Source: Euryarchaeota archaeon UBA52 (lineage in GTDB: Archaea; Thermoplasmatota; Poseidoniia; Poseidoniales; Thalassarchaeaceae). From it: a DNA stretch of 21,452 nucleotides. This document shows positions 7,151-15,658 of the stretch, one piece after another. Numbering within the stretch: position 1 is the stretch's first letter; the number at the start of each line of letters is the position of its first letter. Position numbers and translations under genes: made by a program. The DNA is taken from assembly GCA_002505455.1 (NCBI GenBank), contig DAVB01000019.1, forward strand, positions 744 to 22,195, in the 5' to 3' direction. Below the pieces are notes generated by a model, which was not told the DNA's origin, ran no database searches, and saw only the letters and a list, made by a program, of their open reading frames with translations.

Positions 7151-8560
7151 ATGGGAAGGCCCGATCCATCCATGTTTCAGAGTAAACAGATCGATATCCA
7201 GATACCCATGCCATGGCCTTATGCGATCGCTTTTTTCATCGTCATACTGGGCTATCTTGCATTTCTAGTGTTCATACTCCCTACTCACCTGTCTTCGTAT
7301 TTTCTCGATGACTACATTTACCCGAATGGTGACGATTTAGAATTCTTCCTCGGCTCGCAGGCAGTGTTGTTCATCGCCATGATTGCAATCGGTCAGAAGG
7401 CAGACACAACCATCAGGGAGAATATCAGGAAGATTCGCGAGGAAGCCCCTCCAAGGGATGCTAGGATTCGCTTGGATGCCGGCGGCGTCGAGCTGGAGAG
7501 CTTTTGGAGAGGCGCTACGGTACACAGGCCTTCCACAGATGATTTAGGCTGGGTGTTCGAGCCCCCTGGGCCGGAATCCTGGGAAGGCGTCGACAGCCTG
7601 TTCACCCCGGATCCAGATGGCATCATACAAGAACACCCTTCGGTAGTCGGAACCCCAACCCCCCCAGACTTCACCACAAATGGCATACTCATCATCATGG
7701 CCTCTCTTCCTTTGATGGGGGTATCGATGACGATACCGGTGCTCTTCGCCATGGAGTTAAACACCGCATTCATCTTCATGCCCATTTTATTCGCGATATT
7801 CGCCGCATTGTCCCTAGTCATCGGTAAGAGCAGCAGAGCAGCCATTGAAGTCCCAACACAGAAGGTCCGCTCGATTGCCATAGGGGATGCCGAGGTCATA
7901 GGCCAAGTACGGCCCTTACGGCAACCCCCAACCGTCATCGTCGATAATGATCCATCGAAGACCGCAGAGGGCCTCGTTGTCTGGAACTGGTTGTATGATG
8001 TCCACATAGAAGAGACGTATATCAATTCGAAAGGAGAGAGGGAGACTAGGAGGTATTGGAGAGAAATAGATTCCGAGTCAGGGGACGAGTCATTCATCAC
8101 ACACGACGGCACGGGGGGGATGGTGGTCGAGCCGGAATCATTCAGCAGGAAAGAACTCGGTCAGCCAATCATCACTTGGTCATGCAGCAACGCGAGCTAC
8201 AGGCAACTCAGAGAGATCAATCTATGGAGAGCGGTGAGGACTTACGGAAGTGGGCGTGTCCTCGAACACCGTTGGAGGCTATGGGGCCTGAGTGTCGGGG
8301 ATCCGTGCATGGTACACGGCTCTGCGACGACCCTCACAGAGAAGGCCGCAAAGAATTACGGCGTCGTGAAGAAAGACCCGCCCAATTCCAGAATCGCACT
8401 ATTTGGAACGGATTCAGAGGCCATGAATACCAAGATATGGAGGGGCTCTGAACTGACTAATGTCGCTTTGGCAGAATCCGCCTTCGAGACCACGGTCATA
8501 CCTGTAATAATGATGCTCTTCGCAACCACTGCCAGCATCACTTGCTATCTAGCCCTTTGA
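7151..8560 (+). CDS. Multi-pass membrane protein with a GIDE-like domain (similar to the MUL1/MAPL intermembrane-space domain)
   Basis: A 469-residue protein with hydrophobic segments at about 22-44, 66-82, 178-200, 206-224 and 447-469. Between the fourth and last helices (about 228-430) lies a domain that reads like GIDE, which is also found in the eukaryotic mitochondrial E3 ligase MUL1. It opens with SIAIGDAEVIGQVRPL (231-246), continues with W-L-Y-D-V-H-I-E-E-T-Y, then a D-G-T-G-G-M-V-V-E-P turn (299-308), and ends with RWRLWGLSVGDPCMVHGSA (354-372). Prokaryotic GIDE proteins are membrane proteins of unknown role; no RING domain is present here. An alternative start is ATG 7172. The MMPL transporter follows after 36 bases, but with its own promoter-like box. 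Confidence 0.65.
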   Translation: MGRPDPSMFQSKQIDIQIPMPWPYAIAFFIVILGYLAFLVFILPTHLSSYFLDDYIYPNGDDLEFFLGSQAVLFIAMIAIGQKADTTIRENIRKIREEAPPRDARIRLDAGGVELESFWRGATVHRPSTDDLGWVFEPPGPESWEGVDSLFTPDPDGIIQEHPSVVGTPTPPDFTTNGILIIMASLPLMGVSMTIPVLFAMELNTAFIFMPILFAIFAALSLVIGKSSRAAIEVPTQKVRSIAIGDAEVIGQVRPLRQPPTVIVDNDPSKTAEGLVVWNWLYDVHIEETYINSKGERETRRYWREIDSESGDESFITHDGTGGMVVEPESFSRKELGQPIITWSCSNASYRQLREINLWRAVRTYGSGRVLEHRWRLWGLSVGDPCMVHGSATTLTEKAAKNYGVVKKDPPNSRIALFGTDSEAMNTKIWRGSELTNVALAESAFETTVIPVIMMLFATTASITCYLAL

Positions 8561-8567
8561 CACCCCG

Positions 8568-8575
8568 TTATATCC
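8568..8575 (+). promoter_or_regulatory. TATA-like box for the MMPL gene
   Basis: TTATATCC is centred 26 bases before ATG 8597, the normal distance from an archaeal TATA box to the transcription start. This implies a leaderless mRNA beginning at or very near the start codon, even though the upstream gene ends only 36 bases away. Confidence 0.55.
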
Positions 8576-8596
8576 TAAATCAGAGAGCGTGAAACT

Positions 8597-10792
8597 ATGG
8601 AAGGGCGTCTAGCTAATCTCGGCAGAGTAGCCCATAGAAGAAGAGGAACCATCATCTGCATATCGATATGCTCTCTCGTAGTATCTGGTATTTTGATCGC
8701 AGGAGGCAATGAATTTGCCGATGGTAATCAGCCACCTGCTAGTATAGAAGCGGGCCGCGCCCTTGAATTGGTAAGCGAGGAACTACCAGTCACGTCCACG
8801 AATACAGTCACATACATATTCACACATGAGGAGAAAGTCTGGAACGATCCCGATTTCAAGAACTGGGTCTTCGAAGCCATCGAATCCATAGATGATATCC
8901 CTCTCGAGATTCTCAGCGTCTCTACAGCATACGACGATGAAGAAAGCCCCCGCCATTTAGCACAGCATGTGTCCGCCGATAACAAGCGCACGGCCGTGTT
9001 TGTCCAGTTTGGGGGCTCGGAGCATGACGTGGAAATGGCAATGGACGAAATCAAGAATAGCATAACCTCAGAGAATCTCGAGATCCTTGTGACTGGAAGC
9101 CTCGTCATCAACAAGGACTTCGACCGGCTGCTAGAGCAAGATCAACTCAGAGCGGAAATAATCGGATTACCAATATCCTTTGTGATACTACTGTTCGTTT
9201 TCGGGACGTTCACCGCCGCCGTTCTCCCAATGGCCATCGTAGCACTAATGCTCCCCCTGGCCATCGGATTATCCTTCTTCATATCCGGTTACTTTCCAAT
9301 GACCCAGTACTCGACTAGCATGATATCCCTCATTGGAATCGCAGTCTCGATTGATTACAGCCTGTTCATGATTAGCCGATTCCGCGAAGAGATCGATTCC
9401 GGCGCTTCTACGGAAGATGCCATAGCCACGATGATGAGCACCGCGGGACGAGCGATCCTCTATTCGGGCGCCACAGTTGCAGTCGGACTTTGCAGCCTGT
9501 TTTACTTCACACAGACTCACATGCCATCCATGGGGATGGGCGCATTCCTCGCCGTGTTGGGGGCATTACTGTACTCCATGACGATATTACCCGCTCTGCT
9601 ATCCTACCTCGGGCCGCGAATCAACTCTCTGAGAGTCCCCATACCCGGCGCGAATCGAAAGACGAGATTCTGGGAGAAATTTTCAATGAAGGTCATGAAG
9701 AATCCAGTTAGATGGCTCCTGCCAGCAATGGCAGCGCTACTACTCCTAGGATCGCCATTCCTCCACGTACAACTCACTGCAGGAGGAATCGAGACCCTCC
9801 CCCCTGATCTGGAGTCAAGACAGGCTATCGAGATACTCGAAGATGAATTCCCCGCTTTCACCGCCTCCACCATCCCTCTTGTAATCGTCTTTGAGGAAGA
9901 TCAAGATCCATTCTCCAAGGCACTTTCTCTCCAAGTGTCAGAGATGTGTGTGAGCATACGAGAGATAGAAGGCGTGATTTCAATTGAACACCCACTTTGC
10001 AACGCCTCACTTTTCGATTCTGACCTCGATCAGTGGCCTCAAGAAGAGATAGTAGCATGGACTACCACCGTCTCCCAGGAAATCGCCATGCTCGATGTCG
10101 CTATATCGTATCGAAGTGGCACAGACGAAGCCGAGGGACTGATAGGCGACTTGAGGGTACACACCGAGACATCTGAACAGGAGGTATTGATCGGCGGGTG
10201 GTCCTCCTTCGAGGTCGACATGAAGGAACACCTCTCAGACAGAATACCGATCGTACTTGCCTTCGTCCTAATGCTGACAATGGCATTGGTGTGGCTGCAA
10301 GTGAGATCCGTTGTCGTCCCAATCAAGGCCGTCCTGATGAACATCTTATCAGTATCCGCCTCCTTTGGCCTCATAGTGGTCGTCTTTCAGGACGGCCTTC
10401 TCTCCGAGGCACTGAATTTCTCACCTCAACCGCTAGATCTCATGGTCCCTCCACTGGTATTCGGCATCGCCTTCGGCCTTTCCATGGATTATGAGGTTCT
10501 GATGTTATCCAGAATACATGAGGCATGGAACGAGACCGGCGACAACACCCTAGCGGTAGCGACCGGCCTCCAAGCCTCTGGTAGCCTGATAACCGGCGCA
10601 GCAGCGATAATGATCGCTGTGTTCTCCGGCTTCATCTTCGCGGATGTCATGATCATCAAATCAATCGGCTTCGCATTAGCAGTAGCGGTATTCGTTGATG
10701 CAACCATAGTCCGTGCGATAGTAGTACCCTCTGCGATGCGTCTGATGGGCAAGGCGAATTGGTGGTCTCCGAGCTTCGGAAAGAGAACCTGA
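8597..10792 (+). CDS. MMPL/RND-superfamily transporter
   Basis: A 731-residue membrane protein with the duplicated RND layout. One helix (about 18-36) and an outer loop of about 145 residues are followed by a helix block (about 187-345); a helix near 371-388, a second loop and a second block (about 550-715) complete it. The two central helices carry matching Asp-Tyr pairs, SIDYSLFMIS (251-260) and SMDYEVLMLS (619-628). These correspond to the proton-relay DY pairs of mycobacterial MmpL3, so proton-driven export is likely. FVDATIVRAIVVPS (699-712) is the typical last-helix motif. MMPL proteins move lipids or hydrophobic compounds; in archaea the cargo is unknown. The neighbouring GIDE protein is a candidate partner only by position. 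Confidence 0.85.
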   Translation: MEGRLANLGRVAHRRRGTIICISICSLVVSGILIAGGNEFADGNQPPASIEAGRALELVSEELPVTSTNTVTYIFTHEEKVWNDPDFKNWVFEAIESIDDIPLEILSVSTAYDDEESPRHLAQHVSADNKRTAVFVQFGGSEHDVEMAMDEIKNSITSENLEILVTGSLVINKDFDRLLEQDQLRAEIIGLPISFVILLFVFGTFTAAVLPMAIVALMLPLAIGLSFFISGYFPMTQYSTSMISLIGIAVSIDYSLFMISRFREEIDSGASTEDAIATMMSTAGRAILYSGATVAVGLCSLFYFTQTHMPSMGMGAFLAVLGALLYSMTILPALLSYLGPRINSLRVPIPGANRKTRFWEKFSMKVMKNPVRWLLPAMAALLLLGSPFLHVQLTAGGIETLPPDLESRQAIEILEDEFPAFTASTIPLVIVFEEDQDPFSKALSLQVSEMCVSIREIEGVISIEHPLCNASLFDSDLDQWPQEEIVAWTTTVSQEIAMLDVAISYRSGTDEAEGLIGDLRVHTETSEQEVLIGGWSSFEVDMKEHLSDRIPIVLAFVLMLTMALVWLQVRSVVVPIKAVLMNILSVSASFGLIVVVFQDGLLSEALNFSPQPLDLMVPPLVFGIAFGLSMDYEVLMLSRIHEAWNETGDNTLAVATGLQASGSLITGAAAIMIAVFSGFIFADVMIIKSIGFALAVAVFVDATIVRAIVVPSAMRLMGKANWWSPSFGKRT

Positions 10793-10847
10793 GGGCATCA
10801 ATCTCCGTAGAAGTCGCGACAGACAAGATCGTATGAACTATGACGCG

Positions 10848-10856
10848 AATTAAAAT
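10848..10856 (+). promoter_or_regulatory. TATA-like box for the zinc-finger membrane protein gene
   Basis: AATTAAAAT is centred about 27 bases before ATG 10880 and directly supports that start over the longer GTG start at 10859, which would lie upstream of the predicted transcription start. The same nine-base string occurs, in the other orientation relative to its gene, upstream of the large surface lipoprotein (21350-21358). Confidence 0.6.
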
Positions 10857-10879
10857 CGGTGTCATGCCGACAAAGCGAT

Positions 10880-11527
10880 ATGAGGATGCTATCCGTAGTT
10901 ATCCTCCTACTCTTCACAACATCAACTGTAGCAGCCGATACTTACACCATTTATGGGATAATCAAATACCCCAATAACACCGCTGTTCAGTACGAAGAAA
11001 TCGAAGTACAATGCGAACCTCATGCGTACGATTGTGCAAAATTCTCAGGCGAAGGGGGCATGAGCGATTTCGGTGGCGGGTATCGGATAGAATTGCCAGT
11101 CGAGGATCAAGACGAGGGAATAAGCATCCTGCTGGTTGTAAAGGGGGAGACCTTCGAGCATCAGATATCACTCCAAAATCAAAATCAAGGCGAGTCAGAC
11201 TATAGCACAATGCTCAACATAACATTAGACCAGGAACCGCCAATATCGCCACTATCCACAGGTTTGCTTTGCGGTACACTGTTTTTCATTCTAGTTTTTG
11301 CAAATGTGTTGGTGAAAACTGGGAGGCAACTCATGACACCCGAGGGCCGGCAGAGATTCCAAGGGCGCTCTCCCATGCCTATTACAACATGCCCAATTTG
11401 TGACGGCAAGATTCGCAGGCATCTGCTGGTCAGGCACCTAATCGTTGAACACGGGATCCCCCCAGACAAGGCAGGTGCAATGGCAGGCTTGCAATTTTCT
11501 GATGAGCGACAAGATTTAGACACATGA
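10880..11527 (+). CDS. Membrane-anchored protein: exported beta domain, one helix, cytoplasmic C2H2-like finger
   Basis: A 215-residue protein with a clear order of parts. A signal peptide (about 1-19, cleavage after S-T-V-A-A) is followed by an exported region (20-120) that starts like a carboxypeptidase-regulatory beta-sandwich (YTIYGIIKYPNNTAVQYEEI). A membrane helix (about 127-145) and a cytoplasmic tail come next. The tail holds a C-x2-C-x11-H-x4-H finger (Cys171, Cys174, His186, His191) in TTCPICDGKIRRHLL and HLIVEH. The type I topology would place a possible sensor outside and a zinc finger inside. ATG 10880 is chosen because it begins the signal peptide and lies about 27 bases from a TATA-like box. 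The family is not recognised and a signalling role is inference. Confidence 0.6.
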   Translation: MRMLSVVILLLFTTSTVAADTYTIYGIIKYPNNTAVQYEEIEVQCEPHAYDCAKFSGEGGMSDFGGGYRIELPVEDQDEGISILLVVKGETFEHQISLQNQNQGESDYSTMLNITLDQEPPISPLSTGLLCGTLFFILVFANVLVKTGRQLMTPEGRQRFQGRSPMPITTCPICDGKIRRHLLVRHLIVEHGIPPDKAGAMAGLQFSDERQDLDT

Positions 11528-11588
11528 CCGTATACGCTGACGCTAATCAATAGAAAGCCTATTTCAGTTGATTGCGCGACACAAATGC

Positions 11589-12104
11589 ATGTCCCTGCCT
11601 CGGCGTGCTATGGATGAGATGGGACTCGCTGTTTGCTGTTTGATGTGTAATGCACCCGATGAATCAGGCACAACACGTTGCAAAGGATGCATCGAAAGAC
11701 ACTCAGCTGCGAGAAAAGCACTTTTCACCGAGAGGGCGTCAAGTCCTATTCAGCAACTCGCAAGAAAACTGGCTTCTATGATCCGGAATCCCGGAGACCA
11801 CCTAGCAGACCTGGTCAACGGCCCATATATGGCCCTGTATCACGAGGCTCTTCTCAAGCACCAAGGAACATCACAAGCAGAGACCATAGAGGACGTGGAG
11901 AAACTCTTCGAAGAGGCAAGGTCGAAGAGAAAGCCATCTCCCATAAGGGACATAGCGAATCAGAACCCTTGGGCAGATCGGAATCCGAATCGCGACGAGA
12001 TAGAAAAGGCGCTTGAAACACTAGCCATTTCGAAGAGGACTCCCGAGTGGTGGGATGAACTCAGCGACGACATCGAAACCATCGACGAGAGCGGCCAAGA
12101 ATGA
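11589..12104 (+). CDS. Small zinc-ribbon protein of unknown function
   Basis: A 171-residue soluble protein with an N-terminal zinc ribbon, C-x2-C-x10-C-x2-C (Cys17, Cys20, Cys31, Cys34), in a segment ending R-C-K-G-C-I-E-R-H. The rest is polar and helical, with a Trp-containing acidic C-terminus (TPEWWDELSDD). No enzyme motif is visible. The start is uncertain: in-frame candidates are TTG 11568, ATG 11589 and ATG 11610, and the ribbon is complete in all of them. It lies 61 bases after the zinc-finger membrane protein and 63 bases before the M50 protease on the same strand, so a shared transcript is possible. Confidence 0.55.
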   Translation: MSLPRRAMDEMGLAVCCLMCNAPDESGTTRCKGCIERHSAARKALFTERASSPIQQLARKLASMIRNPGDHLADLVNGPYMALYHEALLKHQGTSQAETIEDVEKLFEEARSKRKPSPIRDIANQNPWADRNPNRDEIEKALETLAISKRTPEWWDELSDDIETIDESGQE

Positions 12105-12167
12105 AATCAGCATTGTTCAGAATCACGATACAATGATTTGAAACAAGACAACATAGAGTGAGAGTGC

Positions 12168-13028
12168 ATGTCCGAGGACAGAGACCCGCGAGCTTGGTGG
12201 TTCGATGACGATCCGATAGGCCAATTGCAAAGGAACAATTCTCACCAGTCTGCGAGGGATGACGGCGCTTGGAGGAAACCACGAGGGGTCAGAGTCATTC
12301 AGGCTTCTAGGACCGGGACTCCATTCAGTCGGATATTCGGTTCCGAACCCGTGCCATTCATCAGCACAGTTCCTAAGAGTAGCTCAATTTGGCATTTTTC
12401 AAATAAAGAGATATCAGATCTAACACTCGCAACAATCGCTTTCACCATTGCTCTGGGTTTCTTCTTCACAGACGGGTTATTCGGGGCATTAGAGAACCCA
12501 CCGGCATTTATGATAGGCGCAATAAGATCACTGCTCACAATCGCACCGGCATTCATCCTTCATGAGATAGCACACAAGATAATGGCGAAGAGATATGGGT
12601 GTTGGGCTGAATTCCGTGCTGATCCGTCTGGTCTGAGATTCGGAGTCATTTTCTCAGCCATAACTGGCTGGGTCTTCATGGCTCCCGGCGCAGTTATGGT
12701 GCTGGGTCGAACAACAGTCTCACAGTTCGGAAGAATTGCCTTAGCGGGGCCGGTTACGAATATCGTGCTCTGGTCCATCGGGGCAATAGCAGTTCTAGCA
12801 GGTTATGTCACAGGACTTGAGTCGAACATCACAAACGCGCTTCTTGAGACATGGATATGGGGAAACGGAGTACTTGCTCTGTTTAACATGATACCACTCG
12901 GACCCTTGGACGGGAAGAAGATTAAGACTTGGTCTGACACCGTGTTCTGGATATGGCTCACCATTGCCGCTGGTACGGTGTACGCGAACATCAAGATACT
13001 CGGACCGATACTCGGACCGATGACTTGA
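12168..13028 (+). CDS. M50-family (site-2 protease-like) intramembrane metalloprotease
   Basis: A 286-residue protein with a polar cytoplasmic N-terminus of about 85 residues followed by roughly five to six membrane segments. The zinc-binding HEIAH lies in a helix at 132-136, LAGPVTN follows at 202-208, and the second zinc motif NMIPLGPLDG is at 240-249 with Asp248 as the third ligand. This is the standard S2P/M50 core, which cleaves transmembrane segments of substrates, often to release regulators. No PDZ or CBS domain is visible. A tandem 12-base repeat near the 3' end encodes I-L-G-P twice. The start ATG 12168 has no obvious TATA-like box or strong ribosome-binding site. The gene ends one base before the convergent M28 gene. 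Confidence 0.8.
   Translation: MSEDRDPRAWWFDDDPIGQLQRNNSHQSARDDGAWRKPRGVRVIQASRTGTPFSRIFGSEPVPFISTVPKSSSIWHFSNKEISDLTLATIAFTIALGFFFTDGLFGALENPPAFMIGAIRSLLTIAPAFILHEIAHKIMAKRYGCWAEFRADPSGLRFGVIFSAITGWVFMAPGAVMVLGRTTVSQFGRIALAGPVTNIVLWSIGAIAVLAGYVTGLESNITNALLETWIWGNGVLALFNMIPLGPLDGKKIKTWSDTVFWIWLTIAAGTVYANIKILGPILGPMT
12996..13019 (+). repeat. Two tandem copies of a 12-base unit inside the M50 gene
   Basis: ATACTCGGACCG occurs twice without a gap (12996-13007 and 13008-13019) and is partly continued by AT. It encodes the repeated Ile-Leu-Gly-Pro just before the stop codon. It is probably a slippage duplication that lengthens the C-terminus by four residues without breaking the frame. Confidence 0.85.
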
Positions 13029-13029
13029 A

Positions 13030-14751
13030 TCAAAGAAGAGCGTTGTAAATTGGTGACTCATCGCAGTGGAAGAATGTCAGCATCGCCCACCACGTGATCA
13101 TGTCCAAGCTATTCACGACGTTCGCGACCCCTGTATTCTCATCTCCGTAGTCTTTCCCGATCGTATCCATCCAATCCTCCATCTCCTCCAGGGTGTCGCA
13201 CACCTGATGATAGCACCAGTAACCATCCACCAACCCCCCGAAACCCACGGTGACGGTGCCGAGGTTGTCCTGGAAGCTGGCATGGTCGCTCCTCGCTGTA
13301 GTGTCCTCGTACACTATTACCTCCGGCCTATCCATGTCCAACCACACGTCCGTCTTCCAGGTGTCTGCGGAATAGTTGATCCCGACGAGGGTCCCCATCT
13401 GCTTTTCGAGACCCAGAGCATCGGCCCCAATCCAATTCGAGATGCCGACCATCTCCGGCTGATCGATGCTATCGTGATTCGGCCCGGGCCCGATGTACAC
13501 CCTCAACGGCCACACCTCGCTGTCCTTGGGATACCCATCCTCATCAATCTGGGGATCGGGGTCTCCATGCGGCGCTCCCCCTCCGCCCGGCCAGTTCACT
13601 CCAGCCATGTCGAGATTGATGTAGTTCATCACCGTGACTTGGGGGTTGTCCTCCTTGACGTGGTATTCAGTCCAGTAATCAGACCCTCTCTTCCCTCCCT
13701 CTTCGCCAGACCACAGACAGAAAACCATGGTCCTCCTGGTTTCAAAGTCAGCAAGCGCTCTCGCCGTCTCCATGACCATCGCCGTGCCGGCAGAGTTGTC
13801 ATACGCACCGGCTCTTGTTCCGTAGGTCCTGAATCCGACTACATGGGGGTCGAGAAGGACCGCATTCGCTGGGGGGGCGACATCGAAGTGCGCTCCGAAG
13901 ACCATCCACTCATCAGGATGCAAGGAGCCCCATTTGTACGCGCATATGTTGTACGCTTCCGGGTTCTGCACGTTCATGATGTCGGTGTATTCGTAGCGAT
14001 GAGCAATGACCTCGAGGCCGAACCCTTCGAGCTCTCCTATGATGTACAGAGCAGCATCCTCGTAAGCCGGATTTCCCTGGCCTGCCCATCTGTCAAAATA
14101 ACCGGCTTTGCCATCGACCGGATCCAAAGTGTCGGTAGGGTCTGAAATTTCGAATAGCCTCTCATACACTATTCTACCATGTAGCATTCCGGTGGAATGT
14201 CCCCCTCCTTCTTCAGAGGATATGGAAGATTCCCTGATTGATGGGATGAACTTCACTTCGACCGAACCGGGCATCACCGCAGGTTGAATTTCTAATGTGT
14301 CGAAGGTAGTGTTGTCAGCCGGGACTCTGATGGCGCCGGAATCATCCGAGCCTTCATGCCCCCCTCGTGCCAACCATGTAGACCACGACTCCGACTCGCT
14401 TCTTATCGGCCAATGGACTCTCCCATATTCTCCGAGTAGTAGATAAATTCCGTCAGAGCGAGGGGGAACGAGCACATCGAGATCGACCGTACCCCCTTTA
14501 TCGATATCGATGACAGTGGAATTCTGAACGAAGCCAGACTCGGGATCTAGCAAGAGATACGGCACATACACCGACATCCTAACCGAGGATCGAAACTCTA
14601 CGGTTTGGAAAAACCCTGAGGCGAGAACATCCACACCAACAGACAGATCCGATGAATCGACAACATCGTCATCACCACCGAAGCACCCGCTTGCCGAAGC
14701 TGATGCCATCATCAGGACCATCGATAACGCCACTCGCCAATCACGGCCCAC
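13030..14751 (-). CDS. Secreted M28-family zinc peptidase, lipoprotein
   Basis: A 573-residue exported peptidase. Residues 1-22 form a signal peptide ending in a lipobox (ASASGC, lipidated Cys23), followed by an acidic linker. A beta-rich N-terminal domain (about 35-170) precedes the M28 catalytic domain. All metal and catalytic residues are visible: His288 in GAHFD, Asp318 in AYDNSAG, Glu350-Glu351 in WSGEEGG, Asp381 in INLDMAG and His490 in RSDHASF. M28 enzymes remove N-terminal residues from peptides, so an extracellular role in using dissolved peptides or proteins is likely. The start is GTG 14751, since no in-frame ATG precedes the signal peptide. A glycine/proline-rich insertion follows Asp381. 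The gene lies 24 bases after the DDAH-like gene on the same strand. Confidence 0.85.
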   Translation of the reverse strand: MGRDWRVALSMVLMMASASASGCFGGDDDVVDSSDLSVGVDVLASGFFQTVEFRSSVRMSVYVPYLLLDPESGFVQNSTVIDIDKGGTVDLDVLVPPRSDGIYLLLGEYGRVHWPIRSESESWSTWLARGGHEGSDDSGAIRVPADNTTFDTLEIQPAVMPGSVEVKFIPSIRESSISSEEGGGHSTGMLHGRIVYERLFEISDPTDTLDPVDGKAGYFDRWAGQGNPAYEDAALYIIGELEGFGLEVIAHRYEYTDIMNVQNPEAYNICAYKWGSLHPDEWMVFGAHFDVAPPANAVLLDPHVVGFRTYGTRAGAYDNSAGTAMVMETARALADFETRRTMVFCLWSGEEGGKRGSDYWTEYHVKEDNPQVTVMNYINLDMAGVNWPGGGGAPHGDPDPQIDEDGYPKDSEVWPLRVYIGPGPNHDSIDQPEMVGISNWIGADALGLEKQMGTLVGINYSADTWKTDVWLDMDRPEVIVYEDTTARSDHASFQDNLGTVTVGFGGLVDGYWCYHQVCDTLEEMEDWMDTIGKDYGDENTGVANVVNSLDMITWWAMLTFFHCDESPIYNALL

Positions 14752-14775
14752 GCCATCGAGAGAGACTCATACCGT

Positions 14776-15597
14776 TCAAACATGCCGTAAACCGGTGAAG
14801 ACCGACAGACAGGTGAGCGAGCCGTCCGCTTGCTTGATTGGCTCCATATCGATTGAGGTGATGGAGAACCCTGAGTCAAGAAGCCTCCTCCTGGTCTCAG
14901 GGTAGCCGGCAGCGATGATCACTCTGTCATTAGGATATCCCAGTGTGTTTGCTGCATAGGCTTCATCCGGAGGTACGGGGATCAACTCATCCACATAGGG
15001 GCGCAGCGACTCAGGCCGAAGATCCCTTTCGGAATATAGTAGGGTGCCTGTTCTCGGAGAGGAGCAAACCGTGGTGAGATGCAGAGTTGAAGAGGGAACA
15101 TCTAGCACATCCACATTGAAGTCTAATGCTTTCATACGGCTCGTCAGCGCCTCTATGCCCGCAACGTTCGTCCGAGTTGACTTCCCAATGAGAAAAGTAT
15201 CATCCAGGAACACGACGTCACCGCCATCCACACGACCATCGCCCTCCAGTCGAACGATCTCCATGGACTTAGAGAGATGTTCTGCGATGCTGTCAACCTC
15301 ACCTGAACGGCTCGGATGGCCAGGTGCAAGAATTATTGCCGTGTCCCCTAAGATCACAGCAGCGTCCTCGACGAAGCAGCAATCAGGGTAACCGGACAAC
15401 TCCGGGAGAACCTCAACCTCAGTCCCATGGGCACGGAGCGCTGCGATATACGCTGAGTGAGCCCCTCTGGCAGCAGCCACGTCAGGAGTACTAGTTCCAA
15501 AGTACGCGGAAAGGGCTTTGTCGTAATCGCTGGATATCTCTCTAACGATTGCAGAGGGTTTTGTTCGATTGAAGGTCCCGCCCATCCCTATCATCAT
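14776..15597 (-). CDS. DDAH/arginine deiminase-superfamily amidinohydrolase
   Basis: A 273-residue cytoplasmic enzyme of the guanidino-group-modifying superfamily, closest by motif to dimethylarginine dimethylaminohydrolase, which releases citrulline and an amine. Visible sites are YPDCCFVEDAAV (70-81), EGDGRVDGGDV (118-128), STRTN (140-144), the catalytic His173 in TLHLTT, ANTLGYPNDRVIIAAGYPETR in the substrate-lid region, and the catalytic Cys263 in ADGSLTCLSV ten residues from the end. Length matches the family. ATG 15597 and ATG 15585 (MGGTFNRT) are both possible starts. It is followed by the M28 peptidase after 24 bases. It could act on free methylarginine or arginine from degraded protein, but other guanidino substrates are not excluded. 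Confidence 0.85.
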   Translation of the reverse strand: MMIGMGGTFNRTKPSAIVREISSDYDKALSAYFGTSTPDVAAARGAHSAYIAALRAHGTEVEVLPELSGYPDCCFVEDAAVILGDTAIILAPGHPSRSGEVDSIAEHLSKSMEIVRLEGDGRVDGGDVVFLDDTFLIGKSTRTNVAGIEALTSRMKALDFNVDVLDVPSSTLHLTTVCSSPRTGTLLYSERDLRPESLRPYVDELIPVPPDEAYAANTLGYPNDRVIIAAGYPETRRRLLDSGFSITSIDMEPIKQADGSLTCLSVFTGLRHV

Positions 15598-15630
15598 GCC
15601 CTCACGACGTCTTGTGTTAACTGTTCGGAA

Positions 15631-15639
15631 TTAGAAAAC
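15631..15639 (+). promoter_or_regulatory. TATA-like box for the Asp-box lipoprotein gene
   Basis: TTAGAAAAC is centred about 25 bases before GTG 15659, which fits a leaderless transcript starting at that GTG. No ribosome-binding site is visible before it. It lies in the spacer shared with the divergent DDAH gene. Confidence 0.45.
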
Positions 15640-15658
15640 CCTTGATGCCAACATAATT

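Noticed and set aside
7393..8112. 239-residue minus-strand open frame
   Set aside because: Antisense to the GIDE-domain gene; low-complexity Ser/Met-rich translation with no start signal or motif.
10859..10879. GTG extension of the zinc-finger membrane protein
   Set aside because: It adds MSCRQSD before a clean signal peptide and lies upstream of the transcription start implied by the TATA-like box at 10848-10856.
13066..14145. 359-residue plus-strand open frame
   Set aside because: It lies wholly antisense to the M28 peptidase, whose catalytic residues are all intact. Its His/Pro/Arg-rich translation has no recognisable fold and reflects the codon bias of the opposite strand.
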